Positions 1 to 12,335 of a stretch of 64,000 nt of DNA are shown here, one piece after another; positions within the stretch are counted from its first letter, which is position 1, and each line of letters opens with the position of its first letter. Source of the stretch: Chlorocebus sabaeus (lineage: Eukaryota; Chordata; Mammalia; Primates; Cercopithecidae). The notes beneath the pieces were generated by a model. That model was not told the origin of the DNA. It saw nothing but the letters and a program-made list of their open reading frames with translations, and ran no database searches. Location: NCBI RefSeq assembly GCF_047675955.1, contig NC_132904.1:57159435-57223434 (forward strand). Direction: 5' to 3'. A program made the position numbers and the translations under genes.

Positions 1-514
1 TCAAATGCCCAGCACCTTCACAGGGATGGTTTGAAAGCCTCTTCCTCTCCATGTAGTCATAGGATCATTCTATATGGTCTCACTAGCAATTTAGTTGGAT
101 TTCTCACTAGTGGCTCAAGACTTTAATAGCAAGTGTTCCAAGAGATTAAAAGAAATCTGCAGTGTTTACTATCACCTAGCCTCAGGAGACCTAGACATCT
201 TGTCTACCTTTGTCTACTGGTAAAGCAAATTAGTAATTTCAGTCCAGATTCAAGAGAAGGGAAATTAGATTGCACCTGTCAATAAAAGAAGTAGCAATGA
301 TGTTATAGCCATCTCCAGCCTACCACAATCCCTCTGGCCACAATTATTTATATATTTCCTACATGTCAAATTACATTTATACATCCCACAATCCTCTAAA
401 ATATCATACAATTACAGCATCACAATTAAGTCCATCATCATGGGATTTAAACCAAGTTCAGACTTGGGTGAGTTTCCTTGGGCACAGCTTCTGAAATACA
501 GTCACTCTTGATTG
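1..514. other. Anonymous non-coding sequence
   Basis: No gene, RNA or recognisable repeat is visible here. The sequence is moderately AT-rich and its short open frames lack family features. Confidence 0.5.
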
Positions 515-850
515 AAAGACATGCGAACTAAAGAGACAAGTCATCTGCCTCGTATATACCCAACAGACACTGTTGATGCAGGGGTAGAAAAACTGCAGTG
601 AACACTCCCATTCATAAGGGGGGAATACAGGAGTCATGTAGCAATCACTGGCCCATTGCAATTCCAAAACCCAACTAGACAGATACTGCCATCTTCTTGA
701 TCAGGGCCCAATCCTGCTCCTTGTTAATAAATCTCTGTGTCTCTTGGCTCTGCCTTCTGAGTTTTTGGTTCCATCCTCTGACTCATTGTTCCTTTTCCAG
801 AAAAAAAAAATAGCCTATGTTATAGCTGAGTAGTTTTCTTGGCCTATTTC
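515..850 (+). repeat. Dispersed repeat, copy 1 (family not named)
   Basis: This stretch matches 43302-43625 in the same orientation by eye over about 320 bases. Shared landmarks in order are AAAGAGACAAGTCATCTGC, ACTGTTGATRCAGGGGTAG, GGGGAATACAGGAGTCA, TAGCAATCACTG, CTTGATCAGGG, TCTCTTGGCTCTGCC and TGTTATAGCTGA. Similarity stops outside the block on both sides, which suggests an interspersed element (perhaps LTR or ERV-internal) rather than part of a larger duplication. I cannot assign the family from sequence alone. Confidence 0.6.
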
Positions 851-984
851 CTAATTATTTTAGGTCAAGAGTCCAAAACTTCTTTTTACTTTGCACCATC
901 CCTGTCCCTTTCAGTCTAAGCTGGTATAATTTCTTTAAACACACAGTGGGAGTCATCATGAAAATACAAATGAAATATCAAGGA

Positions 985-1692
985 GATTCTACTCTTCACC
1001 CACTAGGATGGCTAGAATTTAAAAGTATGATAATAAAAAGTGTTGGTGAGGATGTGGAAAAATTGAAACCCTCATATACTGGTAGGTATTTAAAACGGTG
1101 GGATCATTTTGGAAAATAATCTTCCAGTTACTCAAACTATTAAACAGAAATACCCTATGATCCAGAAATTCTAGATATATGCCAAAGAGAGATAAAAGCA
1201 TATGTCCACACAAAACTCATGCATGAATGTTTATAGTAGCATTATTTACAAAACCAAAAGGTAGAAGCAACGCATGGATCCATTAACTTACAAGTGAATA
1301 AGGAAAACATAGTATATCCATATAATGGAATATTATTTAGCCATTGGAAAGAATGAAGAACTGATATATGTCTCAACATGAATGAACCTTGACAACACTA
1401 CACTAAGTAAAAGAGATTAGTCACAAGAGACCACATATTATCTAAGGCCATACATATGAAATGTCCATATAGACACAGAAGGTAGACTGGTGGTTTCTTA
1501 CGGCTGGGGGGATAGGAATATGTAAGGTGATACTAAAGGATACAGGGTTTCTTTTTGAGATGATTAAAACTTTCTAAAATTGACTATGGTGAGTCTTGAA
1601 AACATCTGTGCATATGCTAAGAACATTAAATTATACACTTTAAAACTGTAATTTGTATGGTATGTGAACTATATCTCATTAAAGTTGTTAAA
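985..1692 (+). mobile_element. Old L1 (L1M-type) 3' end
   Basis: The typical end of an old mammalian L1 is recognisable: the last part of ORF2 (landmarks AATGGAATATTATTTAGCC and GAATGAACCTTGA) followed by the 3' UTR ending near TATATCTCATTAAAGTTGTTA. It is highly diverged with no open reading frame. The 5' end is truncated and no target-site duplication is visible. Confidence 0.8.
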
Positions 1693-1836
1693 AACAATGT
1701 GGTCTTTCTTTGTATCAAATTATAAACTACTGAATTAGACAAAATTCATACTCATAAATCTCTTCCAGTTAACTCTATCTCTGGAGGTTTATGTGGTTTC
1801 TGCCAGAAACCTTGTGATTTTAAAAGCTTTGTTTTT

Positions 1837-2190
1837 GGCCCGGCGCGGTGACTCACGCCTGTAATCCCAGCACTTTGGGAAGCCGAGGCAGGCTGATCAC
1901 GAGGTCAGGAGATCCAGACCATCCTGGCTAACATGGTGAAACCCCGTCTCTACTAAAAATACAAAATAAATAAATAAATAAATAAATAAATAAAAAATTA
2001 GCCGGGTGTGGTGTCGGGCGCCTGTAGTCCCAGGTACTCGGGAGGCTGAGGCAGGAGAATGGCCTAAACCTGGGAGGCGGAACTTGCAATGAGCCGAGAA
2101 CGCACCACTGCACTCCAGCCTGGGCGACAGAGCCCGACTCTGTCTCAAAAAAAACCCAAAAAACAAACAAACTAACAAAAAACCAACAAA
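1837..2190 (+). mobile_element. Alu (AluY/S-like) with expanded middle A-region
   Basis: A full dimeric Alu begins GGCCCGGCGCGG and ends in an A-rich tail. The A-rich linker between the monomers has grown into an (AAAT)n microsatellite at about 1966-1996. The flanks share CTTTGTT on both sides (left about 1828, right about 2191), a likely short target-site duplication. The 93- and 80-codon minus-strand frames over it are Alu shadow frames. Confidence 0.9.
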
Positions 2191-2795
2191 CTTTGTTATT
2201 TAGAAAGAAAAAAGAGGGTCTTTAAAGCATGCCATTAGGATTCTTAGAAGGACATAGATTAGCTTAAAGGGTCAGAGAGGCCTTAGATCTTTCTGAGGTC
2301 TCAACAGAGGATCTTACGGCCCCAACCTGAATTTGATCTTTGACCTGAAGTTGTTTCCTACCATGAGAATCCTTCTGGAAGATATCAGGGATGAGAAATA
2401 GCCTTATTTTCAAAGCCAGCAAGATCTAGCTTTCTTATATATTTTTTAAATGTTTCTTTGAAAAAAATCTTTAGTTCACAGATCTCTGGTTATAGTTTGC
2501 CATAGGCAACTATAAGAAGCCAGGTAATGCTTTCTACACTCTTCCTGGAAACCTTCCCAGACAAATCTGAGAGTATATTAGATATCCTTTCTCTTTTCCA
2601 ATTTGTCACAGGTGGCAATATTATCAAACTTTCCATCACTACTCAGCAAATGTGTTTTTTATCAGCTCTTAAAAATATTTTCCTTACTATTTTTCCAACC
2701 ATTACCATCTATTACTGTTGAATGTAGAAACATGTTAGGTCATAGAGAAATTGAGGTTGCATATATAAATTTTGGAGCAAACAATGTCTAAGTGG
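2191..2795. other. Anonymous non-coding sequence
   Basis: No coding, RNA or clear repeat signal. The short open frames at 2527-2791 have no family features and look like chance. Confidence 0.5.
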
Positions 2796-3151
2796 TGCTA
2801 TGGTTTGAATGTATGTCCTTCAAAATTCAGGTTTGCTAATGTGATAATACTGAGAGGTGGAGCCTTTAAAAGCTGATTGGGCCACAAAAGTTCATCTCTC
2901 ATAAATAGAATTAAGTATCCCTTTTAAAAGGCTTGACAGAAGGAGGCCACCTCTTCTTGCCCTTCTCACTTTCCCCATGTAACACTGCAGTATTCTTTCC
3001 TTCCAGAGAGTGCAGCCCTCACTAGTCACCAAATGCCAGGGCCTTGATATTGGACTTCCAGCCTTCAGAATTGTGAGAAAAAAATTCATATTTTAAATAA
3101 ATTACCCGGTCTGTGGTATGCTGTTATAGCAGCACAAAATGGACTAAGACA
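2796..3151 (+). mobile_element. Solo MST-type MaLR LTR
   Basis: The element starts TGCTATGGTTTGAATGT and ends TATAGCAGCACAAAATGGACTAAGACA, the termini of MSTA/MSTB LTRs of the ERVL-MaLR group. A direct repeat AGTGG lies immediately before (2791-2795) and after (3152-3156), as expected for a 5-bp LTR-element target-site duplication. No internal sequence is attached, so this is a solo LTR. Confidence 0.85.
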
Positions 3152-4342
3152 AGTGGTATTGTCTTAAAAATCATAAAATTGCATGAGATCAATAAGTGGC
3201 TATAAATGTAAGGATGTATATGATAAGTTATAAGGTAGTCTAACATTTAAAGGTCTGATAGAGTTGCAATCTTCAGGAAAGATGAAGACAAATGGACAAG
3301 AGAGGTAAGGAAAAACCCAAATTGGGAATGTGAGATTGCAGAATACAAAAAAGAAAGTGATTCAAGATGGGAGAGGGCGGGTACTTGTTTAATGATTCTG
3401 AGGTTTAGCAGAGGGGTGAGTGTAGGTAATTTAGCAAGAGCAGTTTCAGAGTGGATTGAAGCCAGGTGGGAATGTCGTTGAGATGGAACTGATAGTGAAA
3501 ATAATTTCAGCAAAAGGGTAGGCCGTGAGGCCAGAAGTGGGGAGGATATTTCAGGAATAGTGAGTAACTCACTTTTGCAGGGTCATTGAGTTAGTGGAGG
3601 AGAATAGGGAATTATAACGCTGAAAAACTAGTATGGTTATACTGAGGAATTCTTTAAAATCTGACTAAACATTTATGAACGTGAGCAAGATGGCTAAAAG
3701 TAAATAAAAGTGACTAAAAATTTAGACCTGAACTTGAATGCATTAAGTCCCATCTGGTGTTGATAATTTATTGATGATCAAACCAGATATATATATATAT
3801 ATATATAGGGAAATATATATATATGTTGAGAAATCAGCTGTAATTAAAAATCCACCTGTGCAAATCTGTAAACCAATGTGTAAGTTGTTTGTGAGACTAG
3901 GTGAAAGAATATAGAGTGTGCTGCAGTTACATCTCAGCTGTTCTAAGAGGATTCCATTTCATACTTGAGTTCTTTAAAAACATTGTCCATCGTTACTATC
4001 ATCTGCACATTTTAAGAGGAAATGTTTTCTAATAAAGTGGAAACATCTATGAAGAAAGTGGGTGAAACTAAAAGGCCCTAGAAATGTCTGCTCATTCAAA
4101 ATTTTTGTGATAAAGTATATAGATAAAAATGAATAGGTCAAAATGAAAGCTTATCTATACACATACCTCCGCGTCTTCAGCATATTATTTTTATGCTGAG
4201 TCTAAAGAATAATTGCCCAAGAACTTCTGTCTTAAAATATGTTAGTAAAGAAATCTAAACATTTGTGTGAATATATAACTTAATTTCTTTTGTAATCTAT
4301 AAGTATATATTTTGATATGTATGATACATAATACTTTGTAAT
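3152..4342. other. Anonymous non-coding sequence with a (TA)n tract
   Basis: No gene is visible. 3275-3395 is the reverse-complement relative of 31750-31865 (see findings), so it probably contains an unnamed dispersed repeat. 3789-3826 is a TA-rich microsatellite. Confidence 0.5.
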
Positions 4343-4343
4343 A

Positions 4344-5774
4344 CAGTCATACATAGTATTAACAATGGGGATATGTTCTGAGAAATGAGTTGTTAGGCAA
4401 TTTCGTCATTGTGCTAACATCATAGGGTATACTTACCCAAACCTAGATGGTATAGCCTACCACACATACAGGCCACATAATATAGCTTATTACTTCTAGG
4501 CTACAAACCTGTACTGCATGTTGGTATACTGAAAACTGTAGGCAATTGCAACAAAATGGTAAGTATTTGTGTATCTAAACCTATCTCAACATAGAAAAAG
4601 TCAAGGAAAAATATGGCATAGAAAAATAAAAATGGTACACTTGTATAGGGCACTTATGAATGGAGCTTGCAGGAATGGGAGTTGCTCTGGGTGAATCAGT
4701 AAGTGAGTGGTAAGTGAATACGGAGGCCTAGGACATTCCTGTGTAATAGACTACATTAATACACCTTAGCTTACTGTAACATTTTTACTTTATAAATCAA
4801 ATTTTTAAAACCTTTCTGACTCTAAATTTTAATTTTTATTTTTCTGTCTGTTACCTAGGCTACAGTGCAGGGGCACGATCGTCACTCACTGCATCCTTGA
4901 CTTCCCAGTCTCAGGTGATCCTCCTACCTCAGCCTCCTGACTAACTAGGACTACAGGCATATGTCACCATGCCTGGCTAATTTTTGTTGTATTTTTTTGT
5001 AGAGTCAGTTTCACCATGTTGCTGAATCTTGACTCAAACTCCTGGGCTCAAGTGATCCTTCCATCTTGGCCTCCAAAAGTGCTAGGATTACAAGTGTGAG
5101 ACACTGTGCCTTTTTGACTCTTTTGTAATAACACTTAGCTTAAAACACAAATACATCGAACAATGGTTTAAAAAATATTTTCTTTCTTTGTATCCTTATT
5201 CTATAAACTTTTTCTATTTTTAATTTTTTAAATTTTAAACTATTTTGTTAGAAACCAAGACCTAAATGCACACACTAGCCTAGACCTATACAGTTATGAT
5301 CAGCAAAGTCACTGTCTTCCACCTCCACATCTTGTCCCACTGGAAGGTGTTCAGGAGCAATAACACGAATGGAGTTGTCAACTCTTATGATACAATGACT
5401 CCTTCTGGAGTATCTCTTGAAGGACCTGCCCAAGGCTGTTTTACAGTTAAGTTTTTTCATGTAAAGCGAGTATACTCGAAAATAACAATCAAAAAGTAGA
5501 GTAGATATATAAATCAGTAATATAGTCATTTATTATCATTATCGAGTATATGTATTGGATGTAATTGTATGTGCTATACTCTTATATGATTGGCAGCACA
5601 GTAGGTTTATTTAGACCAGCATCACTACAAACATGTGAGTAACACACTGCTCTACATTATGATGGCTATGGTATTACTAGGTGATAGGAATTTTTTAGTC
5701 CCATTATAATTTTATGAAACTGTTATATATGTGGTCTATTGTTGATCAAAACACTGTTATGTGCTGCATGACTG
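4344..5774. mobile_element. Tigger-like DNA transposon (Tc1/mariner class), split by an Alu
   Basis: The two ends are the inverted repeats CAGTCAT (4344-4350) and ATGACTG (5768-5774), each flanked outside by TA (4342-4343 and 5775-5776). TA target duplication and CAG...CTG ends are the hallmark of the Tigger/mariner class. Internally there are the dispersed landmarks GGGGATATGTTCTGAGAAATG and CAATTTCGTCATTGTGC. A minus-strand frame at 5275-5529 may be the decayed C-terminal part of a transposase, but that is a guess. The exact subfamily is not assigned. Confidence 0.7.
4838..5112 (-). mobile_element. AluJ inserted in the DNA transposon
   Basis: A reverse-complement dimeric Alu with many substitutions and no CpG-rich core, hence J-like and old. 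It interrupts the DNA transposon, so it is younger than that element. Confidence 0.8.
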
Positions 5775-5776
5775 TA

Positions 5777-6134
5777 CATAAAGTCGTATGTGAATTCAAT
5801 ATTTCAGCTTCAATACATAACTTCAAATGTAAAAATTATGATAGTAGCACCCAAGAACATGAGGCAGGTGGTAAAAGACTCTTTGTACCAAGAAGCCAGG
5901 CTAAGATGGATATTATTTTGTGTCCTGCTTTTGTCGGGACCATTAGGACTGCTGCTTTTAGGCCTGAATGGTACACATCTAGGGGATTCTGACAAATGAA
6001 TGTGCCTCTAGACAAGGCCCAAGTGTTTAGAGATTGCTGCAGACCAGGAATGGGACAAGACTAGTGGCCACCAAGACATGGCCACGTGGGAAGCATACGG
6101 TCTTGTGGGTACATACCCCATATGATGGTTTTCC
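5777..6134. other. Anonymous non-coding sequence
   Basis: Nothing recognisable. Overlapping short frames at 5714-5999 occur on both strands without a family signature. Confidence 0.45.
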
Positions 6135-6443
6135 TGTTTTTGTTTTTTTGTTTTTGTTTTGTTTTGTTTTTTGAGACAGCGTCTCACTCTATTGCCCAAG
6201 TTGGAGTGTAGTGGTACGATCTTGGGTCACTGCAACCTCCACCTCCCGGGTTCACGCCATTCTCCTGCTTCAGCCTCCCTACTACAGCTGCGTGCCACCA
6301 CACCCGGCTAATTTTTTGTATTTTTAGTAAAGACGGGGTTTCAACATGTTAGCCAGGATGGTCTCAATTTCCTGACCTTGTGATCTGCCCGCCTCAGCCT
6401 CCCAAAGTGCTGGGATTACAGGCATGAGCCACTGCGCCTGGCC
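6135..6443 (-). mobile_element. Alu (S/Y-like), minus strand
   Basis: T-rich tail, then GAGACAGCGTCTCACTC and the reverse-complement Alu body ending GCGCCTGGCC. The flanks carry ATGGTTTTCCTG (left) and ATGGTCTTCCTG (right), an 11/12 target-site duplication. A small deletion is present near 6278-6290. Confidence 0.9.
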
Positions 6444-7271
6444 AATGGTCTTCCTGTTTTAGAGGAAGGTAAGAATGAAACTTCTTTTACCATCAGCTTA
6501 ACATAAAGGTTGACATTCTTAGAGACAATGGAGGAAACTGGCACAAAAGAAAACAAGAAACTAAACCCAGAATATAAAAACAATTCCAGACTCTTGGTAA
6601 GGGAGAAGCCTGCCCCACTGGAGAATCATAAAACAAAGAGAATCCACTATACAATTGAGGGTCATAAGCCTGCTATTTTCATTTTCTCTAGACAAAGAAG
6701 TACATCTTAGTAAAAATCTTTGCTATTGAGAGTTACATGGATGAAGGTATCTGGCGCTTAAAGGGTCAACAGAACTCTTGGTTGTCTTTCCTGACTTGTA
6801 CCTTGCATAGGGTGTGGTCTGCCAGGCCTGGTCTCTACTGCCCATACCTGCTGATTTACCCTATCTTCTGGCCTGAGAGGAACACAATTTTTGAGCTTAT
6901 GAGTAAGCCAAGATCTGACCAATTAAACATTCAAATAGATGTATATTAATTCTCCAAAAGGCCTATAAGACTTCCCCAGATTTTATCAGGTAGAATAAGT
7001 TGTCCTCTCCTGTATATTCCCCTAACAGTCATTCCAAATTTGAGATTGAACCCACCTAGGGGTTTCTTTGGAAATGGTAGATTTTTGTTTACTAGGACTG
7101 GAGAAGACAATCAGCCTAGAATGGGCAGGAGCCAAGAATGCTACATATTTGCAATACACAGTCACACACACACACACAATAAAGCATTTTCTTGCCCAAA
7201 TGTCAAGGAAACTACTGTTAAGAAACATAACATGTAACACTTTGTTCATACCATTTGAATAGAAACCACTG
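6444..7271. other. Anonymous non-coding sequence
   Basis: No gene or named repeat recognised. A short (CA)n tract lies at 7161-7179. Frames at 6510-6710 and 6737-6949 lack recognisable domains. Confidence 0.45.
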
Positions 7272-7880
7272 TATTTTTTTTTAAATTTTAGCTTAAGTTC
7301 TGTGATACATGTGCAGAATGTGCGGGTTTGTTACATAGGTACACATGTGCCACGGTGGTTGGCTGCACCTATCAACCAATCATCTAGGTTTTAAGCCCTA
7401 CCTAACATGCATTAGATATTTGTGTTAATGCTCTATCTCCCCTTGCCTCCCATCCCCCGACAGGCCCTGGTGTGTGATGTTCCCCTCCGTCACATGAGAT
7501 GATCAATGAGAAAAATGTCCGTATTTTCTCATTGTTCACCTCCCACTTATGAGCAAAAACATGCAGTGTTTTGTTTTCTGCTCCTGTGTTAGTTTGCTGA
7601 GAATGATGACTTCCAGCTTCATCCATGTCCCTGCAAAGGACACGAATTCATTCTTTTTTTATGGTTGCGTAGTATTCCATGGGGTATATGTGCCACATTT
7701 TCTTTATCCAGTCTATCATTCATGGGCGTTTGGGTTGGTTCCAAATCTTTGCTATTGTAAATAGTGCTGCAATAAACATACACATGCATATGACTTTATA
7801 GTAGATTGATTTATAATCCTTTGGGTTTATACCCAGTAATGGGATTGCTGGGTCAAATGGTATTTCTGGTTGGAACATTT
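7272..7880 (-). mobile_element. L1 3' end (L1PB/L1MA-like), minus strand
   Basis: A T-rich tail is followed by the reverse-complement L1 3' UTR (GTTACATAGGTACACATGTGCC; TAGTATTCCATGGGGTATATG) and the final part of ORF2 up to ACCCAGTAATGGGATTGCTGGG. It is 5'-truncated and diverged. Confidence 0.85.
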
Positions 7881-8690
7881 ATTTCATTATTGTGAACTTC
7901 TTAAAAGAAAAGTACATGACGCATACAACTTCATTTCTTTAGTTCATAGCCTAGTGCTAGGAATATGAAAGATATTACATAAATATTTATTGAATTAGAG
8001 TTAATATTTAACAAATAAATATTTGTTGAGTGCTCGCTCTGTACCAGACACTGTGCTTTGAGCTGAGGATAATTAGGCCAGCCTCCCACATCACTATTTT
8101 GCCCACCCACCAAAGTTTGTACAACTGTACTTCCAACTCCCAATGGCCTGTTAACTCTTATCTTCTTTATGTCTCAGTTTAAATGTCATTTTGCAAGTGA
8201 AATTTTCCTTGATCCTCAAAAAAGATATCATGAAGAATTAGGGCTGAGAAAAAAAAGCCAGAGGCTGGGGCTTTTGACAGTGCAGCAGGATGGGCACACA
8301 GAGGTTGGGGGTCAAAGATGTCAAGGCAGCTAAGACTCGACAGACCAAGATCCTGCAGAGGAATAAACTGCAGATAATTTAGTCTGAAATGTGATGTGTA
8401 ACTTCCCATTAAGAAATTTAACTACTCCTAAGCTGCACTGGGCTGGCAGAATATCAAAACACTAAGCAGGAAGCAGCCTGTAGGAGGCTGAAGATCTGAG
8501 CAGATTTCAACCTTCTGAAATGCTGATATGATAGAGTTTGATAAAAATACCATTTAAGATGGAGGGGACTGAGAATACTCCAAGCTTTTATGTGAGGCTC
8601 GTAAAGTGCTACACCTTACCTGGAAATAAGACCAGCCTTGATGTGTCGCTGAATTCAGTTTGCCAGTATTTTATTGAGCATTTTTGCATC
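7881..8690. repeat. Ancient MIR/L2-like remnants
   Basis: 8005-8070 (ATTTGTTGAGTGCTCGCTCTGTACCAGACACTGTG) resembles the conserved core shared by MIR/L2-type remnants. 8160-8215 resembles an L2 3' segment. The rest is anonymous. There is no coding evidence. Confidence 0.45.
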
Positions 8691-9000
8691 AGCAAAAGGG
8701 AGTTTATTAAGGAGAATTGATTCACACGATCACAAGGTTAAGTCCTACAATAGGCCATCTGCAAGTTGAGGAGCAATGAAGCCAGTGGTGGATCAGCCCG
8801 AGTCCCAAACCCTCAAAATGAGGGAAGCCCACAGTACAGCCTTTAGTCTGTGGCCAAAGGCCCAAGAGCCCTTGGCAAACCATGAGTATAAGTCAAAGAG
8901 TCCAAAAGCTGAAACACGTGGAGTTTGATGTTTGAAGGCAGGAAGCATCCAGCATGGGAGAAAGACGAAGGCCGGGAGACTCAGAAAGAAAGAGTGTCAA
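8691..9000. repeat. Dispersed repeat, probably ERV-derived
   Basis: The phrasing here (GATTCACACGATCACAAGGT, AATAGGCCATCTGCAAG, CAGCCTTTAGTCTGTGGCC, AGGCAGGAAGCATCCAGCA) is familiar as a common primate interspersed sequence. I cannot name the family with certainty. Confidence 0.45.
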
Positions 9001-10883
9001 ATTCTGGGATTCAGAACACAAAAACATGTGTCCACGAACATAAACCACATTCTCTAATATCAACTCTTTCTTTTCTACAGGCAATATTTTGCTCTCACAC
9101 ATACCTTCTCTTTTTTTCATTCTTCAGTTGATTCAGAACTTGGGAGGGGAAAATGAGTTTAAATATAAATCCTCTCCCAGAAGGACTGTAACAGTGCCAG
9201 ATGCAGCCATACCCTCTACATCTGTGTGATTGAATTAATTGAGCCCCTTAGAACTGAAGAACAGAGGACAGATTTCTGCATGGACTTATCATAAGCAATT
9301 GGGAAGCACTTAATTCTCCAGACAAAAGAGACTTAGGTGAGGATAGATTAATATATGACATATCTTTGTTTTGAGAGAAGGAAAAGGAGGGAGGGAGGCT
9401 GACCATTTAGACGGGTACACAGTGAGGGCCACGCCAAGTCTGTTGGAGTACTAGTCCTCACAAAAGGTGACATTTGTGAGGTGACCATATTAAGAAAAGA
9501 AACAGAGGAGAAACAGTTTGGGGAGAAATACGATAAATCCGGTCACAGCACGCTGAGTGTGAGGGTCCTAGGGAAAAGGTCAATGAAGTCTATCTGTCCT
9601 CCAAGGAAGGTTGCATTTGGAGATAGGAATACTGTTAACCACATAGGGGACAGCTGACCCCACTGGAGAAAATGAGGTCTCCCTTGGGTTCCATGGGGAA
9701 TGGGGATAAGGACAGAGATCTGAGGATGTACCCTGGTCAAGAGTGAAGTGTGGAGGGTGAGATGAAGAAGAGGCTGACAGAAAGAGTCCATGAAAACCTT
9801 CAACCACCAGAGTTCAGTGTTCTCACCATGATGCTAAGATGGTTCTTTCTCAGACTGAAGTTACACCTTTGAGTGCCCTCTCTTTGGAAAGGGCCACGTC
9901 TGTGCTAACATTAACCCCAGAATTATTGCATTGGGGGGATTATAGGCCCATAATTAATGCAAGTAAAGAGGTATAAACAGGGAAACAGGACCAGAGAAAT
10001 TGCACAATATGACTTCTAGACAGAAGAAGAGAAGATTTCCTTGATCTGGTCAGTGAAGAACCCAGGAATGGGAGATTGGACTGTAAAATGAATGGTCGCT
10101 CCCTACTGTCTTGGGATCTGTATGACATCATTACTATACTAATAATGCAAATATATTAAGTAAAATGTTAATCAGAAATTGTTGTGGAAGAAGCACTGGA
10201 GGGAATCAATGTAGAGACAATTGCCTTAATCAGACTGGGTCACAAGCCCCTACAAAAAGGAAAGTTGAAGAAGCAGTGATGATGGGCACCTTTTTGAGAG
10301 ACACTGTAAAAATGTGTGGCAGATATATGTTTTGCCTGGATCATAATTTCATGTCTCCTATCTATAAGCTGTTGGTCAAAGAAAGTCTCACTATCTAAAG
10401 AAACGTCTGCTTTCAAAATCCAACTCTAGTGCTCATCTGTTAAGACTTCATTTATAAAAAGAGTTAGCTGAGATTTATTCAGAGTTTCTTCTGTGCTGTG
10501 TGGGTTGTATTTCTTAATGGCCAAATACAGGAATCATAATTTTTGCTCTGGCTTAAATAAAAGAAAAAAAATAGAAGCTTTTTGACTCTCAGATTGCCAT
10601 TTTCAAAAGTTTAAACATCCATGGACCACAGCAGAGTAGGACATTTAAAGAAAGTAACCTGGACTGCCTGACTTGTTAACATTACCATTGATTACACATC
10701 TATTGGAAATTCCTTTCCCAGATGTTGTTTTATAAGATGGGATTTAGAAAAAGTTGATCTTTGAAATATGTCTGTTTGTGTCTCTATTTAATTAGAACTC
10801 TGTAATTGGTGAATGGGGACATCTCGTTAGAAGCTGTTTTCTGAAGTAGTCTTACCTTGACAAATCTACGTTTAATGATTCCA
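9001..10883. other. Anonymous, apparently single-copy non-coding sequence
   Basis: Nearly 1.9 kb without repeats I recognise. Short frames at 9543-9807, 9940-10131 and 10165-10398 have no domain signature and conflict between strands. Confidence 0.45.
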
Positions 10884-11170
10884 GGCTGGGCACAGTGGCT
10901 CATGCTGTAATCCTAGCGCTTTGGGAAGCCCAAGGCGGGCGAATTGCTTGAGCTCAGGAGTTCAAGACCAGCCTGCCCAACAGGGTGAAACCCCGTCTCT
11001 ACCAGAAATACAAAAATTAGCCAGATGTGGTGGTGCACACCTGTAGTCCCAGCTACTCAGGAGGCTGAGGCGGGAGAATCGCTTGAAACTGGGAGGAGGA
11101 GGTTACAGTGAGCCGAGAAGAGATTGTGCCACTACACTGCAGCCTGGGTGACAGAATGAGACTCCATCTC

Positions 11171-11199
<29 letters not shown>
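10884..11199 (+). mobile_element. Alu (S-like), plus strand
   Basis: Begins GGCTGGGCACAGTGGCTC and ends in a 29-base A tail at 11171-11199. It lies about 190 bp beyond the 3' end of the minus-strand OR pseudogene. The A/T-rich 71- and 73-codon frames over it are Alu-derived. Confidence 0.9.
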
Positions 11200-11201
<2 letters not shown>

Positions 11202-11388
11202 CTCCAGCAGATGTCCATATAAATTACACAATTACCTTTGTACATGGAAGTAAGCATTGGCTTTCTATATTTATACAAGCTCTTCACTATATAAGTGATA
11301 TAGTCAATGACAAACATAAATAGAATATTAAGCGCAAATGTCTCCCAAATCATTGGTTTTGTTATTTATGGATTATACCTGATTTAAT

Positions 11389-12325
11389 TCAGGAAAACCA
11401 ATGTGTTCTTGCCATCAATTTTCTCATGGCCTCTTTCACCTCCTTATTCCTAAGACTGTAGATGAGGGGGTTCAGCATGAGAATCATCACCGTGTAGATC
11501 ACAGATGCCACCTTGACCTGATCCGCTGAATAGCTTGACTTGGGCATCACATAAACAAACAAAATGGTCACATAGAACAAAGTGACTGCAGTGAGGTGGG
11601 AAGCGCAGGTGGAGAAAACGTTCTTCCTTCCCTCAGTAGAGCGCATCTTCAGGATGGAGCGGAGGATGTAGATGTAGAACATGATTATGGTAAACAGCGT
11701 GCTGATAAGGACAGATGCAGAGGAGATGGCAGGGGATATTTCAGCAATGTCAACATGGCCACAAGAAAGCTTCAAGTGTGGGAAGAGGTCACAGAAAAAA
11801 TGGTTGATTTTTTTTGGACCAGAGAAGGACAGGTTCATCGAACAGCCTGTAAAAGACGAAGCGTTCATGAATCCACCCAGGTAGGAGGCTCCCAGTAGGA
11901 GGAGGCAGATGACTGGGGGCATTTGGATGGAGTAAAGCAGGGGAAAGCAGATAGCTACATAGTGATTGTAGGCCATAGTGGCCAGTAGGAAGCACTCTGT
12001 GGTTCCAAACATGACATCAGAGCAAGCTGTGCTATACAGCCCGTGACAGGAATAATTGTTTTCTTTCTTAAGAAACTGATGAGCATGGTTGGTGTAACCG
12101 ATGTGGTATACCCAATGTTCACAAAGCCAAATGGCTGAGAAAAAGGTACATTGGGGTGTGAAGCTTTGGGCTGCTTTGGATTAAGAGGATTATGCTAATA
12201 TTTCCCACTATGGTAACTATATAAACTGTTAGAAAAACCATGAAGAAAATGGCACATAGCATAGGATTGTCTGTTAATCCCAAAATAATGAACTCTGTCA
12301 CTGTTGTATTGTTTTCCGTCTCCAT
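11389..12325 (-). pseudogene. Olfactory receptor pseudogene, OR5-like
   Basis: This was a seven-transmembrane odorant receptor of class II OR type, nearest by eye to OR5P/OR5E members. Read on the minus strand from ATG at 12325: N-terminal NNTT glycosylation site, LTDNPMLCAIFF, GN in TM1, LHTPMYLFLSHLA. A missing T near 12126-12129 throws the frame. A second lost base near 12024 restores a third frame that runs from MFGTTECFLLATMAY to the stop at 11389 (207 codons). Recognisable OR motifs follow: KINHFFCD (loop 2), RSTEGRKNVFSTCASHLT (TM6), LNPLIYSLRNKEV (TM7). The DRY motif is NHY (11959-11976). The full coding length (about 310 codons) is preserved, so decay is by small lesions, not truncation. 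A possible splice acceptor lies 18 nt upstream of the ATG. The family call is solid; the subfamily is inferred. Confidence 0.9.
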
Positions 12326-12335
12326 CTATCCATTT

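Noticed and set aside
6444..7271. Possible unrecognised small gene
   Set aside because: The short frames are not supported by start context, splice structure or family similarity, and both strands are equally open.
11596..11898. 100-codon plus-strand frame over the OR pseudogene
   Set aside because: It is the antisense shadow of the OR coding sequence and has no independent features. The same applies to 24220-24489 and 24461-24796.
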